Shown in pieces: positions 4,157-5,558 of a stretch of 5,558 nt of DNA; positions within the stretch are counted from its first letter, which is position 1; the number at the start of each line of letters is the position of its first letter. Position numbers and translations under genes: made by a program. The notes beneath the pieces are model-generated. The model had not been told where the DNA came from, searched no databases, and saw only the letters and a list, made by a program, of their open reading frames with translations. The stretch is from an uncultured Clostridia bacterium (GTDB taxonomy: Bacteria; Bacillota; Clostridia; Oscillospirales; Ruminococcaceae): contig CANRHA010000121.1 in assembly GCA_947630315.1 (NCBI GenBank), positions 1 through 5,558 on the forward strand, given 5' to 3'.

Positions 4157-5558
4157 ATGGCAAAAAATGAAAAATTAGTAGCGTCAATAACCTCGATGGA
4201 CGAGGATTTTGCACAGTGGTACACCGACATTGTTAAAAAGGCCGAGCTTATCGAGTACACCTCGGTAAAGGGCTGCATGGTCATACGCCCCTACGGCTAC
4301 GCGATCTGGGAGAACATGCAAAAAATTCTCGACGCCCGCTTTAAAGAGCTGGGCCACGAGAACGTCTGTATGCCGATGTTTATTCCCGAGAGCCTTTTAA
4401 ACAAGGAAAAGGATCACGTTGAGGGCTTTGCGCCCGAAGTCGCCTGGGTAACTCACGGCGGCTCCGAAAAGCTTGAAGAGCGCCTCTGCGTAAGGCCGAC
4501 CTCCGAGACCCTTTTCTGCGAGCACTACGCGAATATAGTTCACAGCTACCGCGATCTGCCGAAGCTTTATAACCAGTGGGTCTCGGTGGTAAGATGGGAA
4601 AAGACCACCCGTCCGTTTTTGCGTTCCCGCGAGTTTTTATGGCAGGAGGGGCACACTATCCACGCAACCGCCGAGGAGGCGATCGCCGAGACGGAACAGA
4701 TGTTGAACGTTTACGCCGATTTCTGCGAACAGGCGCTGGCGATGCCGGTAATAAGGGGCAAGAAGACCGAAAGCGACAAGTTTGCCGGGGCGGTATCCAC
4801 CTACGCCATAGAAGCTTTGATGCACGACGGCAAAGCGCTCCAGGCCGGAACCAGTCACTACTTCGGCGACGGCTTTGCCAAGGCGTTCGACATCACCTAT
4901 ACCGACAAAAACAACACCGTATGCACGCCTCACCAGACCTCATGGGGCGTGACCACCCGACTCATCGGCGCGATAATAATGACTCACGGCGACGACAACG
5001 GACTTGTTCTGCCGCCGGCGGTAGCGCCCGTGCAGGTCGTAATAATCCCCGTAGCGCAGCATAAAGAGGGCGTTCTTGAAAAGGCAAACGAGATCTACGA
5101 TACCCTTAAGGCCGCGGGGATAAGAGTAAAGCTCGACGACAGCGAGCAGTCTCCGGGGTGGAAGTATTCCGAGTACGAGATGAAGGGCGTTCCCCTGCGC
5201 ATAGAGATAGGCCCGAGGGATATCGAGGAAGGGCACTGTGTTGCGGTTGAGCGCCACAACCGGAACAAGACATTTATCCCGCTTGGCGAGCTTGTTGAGA
5301 AGGTACAGGAGAGGCTTAAGGCGGTCCACGACGGAATGTATGAAAAGGCGCTTGAAAACCAGGAGCGCCGCACATACGCCTGCCGGAGCATAGACGAAAT
5401 AAACAGCGTTCTCACCGAAAAGGGCGACGGCTTCATCAAGGCGATGTGGTGCGGCGACGAGGAATGCGAGAAGAAGGTAAAGGAGCAGACCGGCGCCGGC
5501 AGCCGCTGCATACCCTTCGATCAGGAGCAGATCGACGACAAGTGCGTCTGCTGCGGCA
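4157..5558 (+). CDS. proS: Prolyl-tRNA synthetase, eukaryote/archaeon-type, 3' end cut by the window
   Basis: Cytoplasmic class II synthetase that charges tRNA-Pro with proline using ATP. The frame stays open to the last base, giving 467 residues; the family is usually about 475-480, so only a short tail is missing. Visible features are the motif 1 region (about 41-75), the proline-binding TSE loop in RPTSETLF (113-120), motif 2 with R158 and E159 in FLRSREFLWQEGHT, the GTSHYFG loop (231-237) and motif 3 with R268. Motifs 2 and 3 are only about 90 residues apart, so the INS editing domain of E. coli-type enzymes is absent. An anticodon-binding domain follows from about 290, then a C-terminal domain with probable zinc ligands C432, C437, C463 and C466. 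C465 is an extra cysteine. The gene probably shares a transcript with the small membrane protein upstream. Confidence 0.97.
   Translation, partial: MAKNEKLVASITSMDEDFAQWYTDIVKKAELIEYTSVKGCMVIRPYGYAIWENMQKILDARFKELGHENVCMPMFIPESLLNKEKDHVEGFAPEVAWVTHGGSEKLEERLCVRPTSETLFCEHYANIVHSYRDLPKLYNQWVSVVRWEKTTRPFLRSREFLWQEGHTIHATAEEAIAETEQMLNVYADFCEQALAMPVIRGKKTESDKFAGAVSTYAIEALMHDGKALQAGTSHYFGDGFAKAFDITYTDKNNTVCTPHQTSWGVTTRLIGAIIMTHGDDNGLVLPPAVAPVQVVIIPVAQHKEGVLEKANEIYDTLKAAGIRVKLDDSEQSPGWKYSEYEMKGVPLRIEIGPRDIEEGHCVAVERHNRNKTFIPLGELVEKVQERLKAVHDGMYEKALENQERRTYACRSIDEINSVLTEKGDGFIKAMWCGDEECEKKVKEQTGAGSRCIPFDQEQIDDKCVCCG

Noticed and set aside
4637..5511. Several minus-strand open frames of 98-138 codons, and a plus-strand one at 4576-5064
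   Set aside because: All overlap the continuous proS frame, which has complete synthetase motifs; none has its own family signature.

Overview
The window looks like a piece of a moderately GC-rich Firmicutes chromosome, most likely a gut- or rumen-type clostridium (Oscillospiraceae/Ruminococcaceae-like). The basis is the style of the two recognisable proteins: a single-chain LacZ-type GH2 beta-galactosidase, and a short eukaryote/archaeon-type prolyl-tRNA synthetase with a C-terminal zinc domain, as is common in Clostridia. The taxon is an inference; no rRNA or other marker is present.

Layout. Bases 1-698 hold no credible gene and are a mosaic of short repeats: a 15-bp direct repeat, two copies of a ~100-bp foldable palindromic element, a 12-bp inverted repeat, two kinds of 7-bp tandem array, and a chain of four GC-rich triloop hairpins ending about 20 nt past the lacZ stop. 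Bases 699-3695 on the minus strand encode a complete LacZ of 998 residues. Bases 3696-3905 are a divergent intergenic region with two well-formed sigma-70-type promoters back to back and a perfect-period 63-bp array of nine heptamers between them. On the plus strand follow a 71-codon single-pass membrane protein of unknown function (3906-4121) and, 35 nt later, proS (4157 to beyond the window end, about a dozen residues short).

How it fits together. LacZ hydrolyses lactose and other beta-galactosides in the cytoplasm; no permease or regulator gene is visible. The small membrane protein and proS appear to share one promoter. The two transcription units are functionally unrelated and share only the intergenic region. 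A reading frame runs upstream of the lacZ start to 3881, but it crosses the lacZ promoter and the heptamer array, so the start at 3695 is preferred.

The most unusual content is the repeats, not the genes. One heptamer family (consensus TCTGATT) occurs in three arrays and both orientations. The ~100-bp element can fold as a closing stem with two internal hairpins, and both copies keep that fold despite substitutions. No defence system, CRISPR array, transposase or RNA gene was seen.
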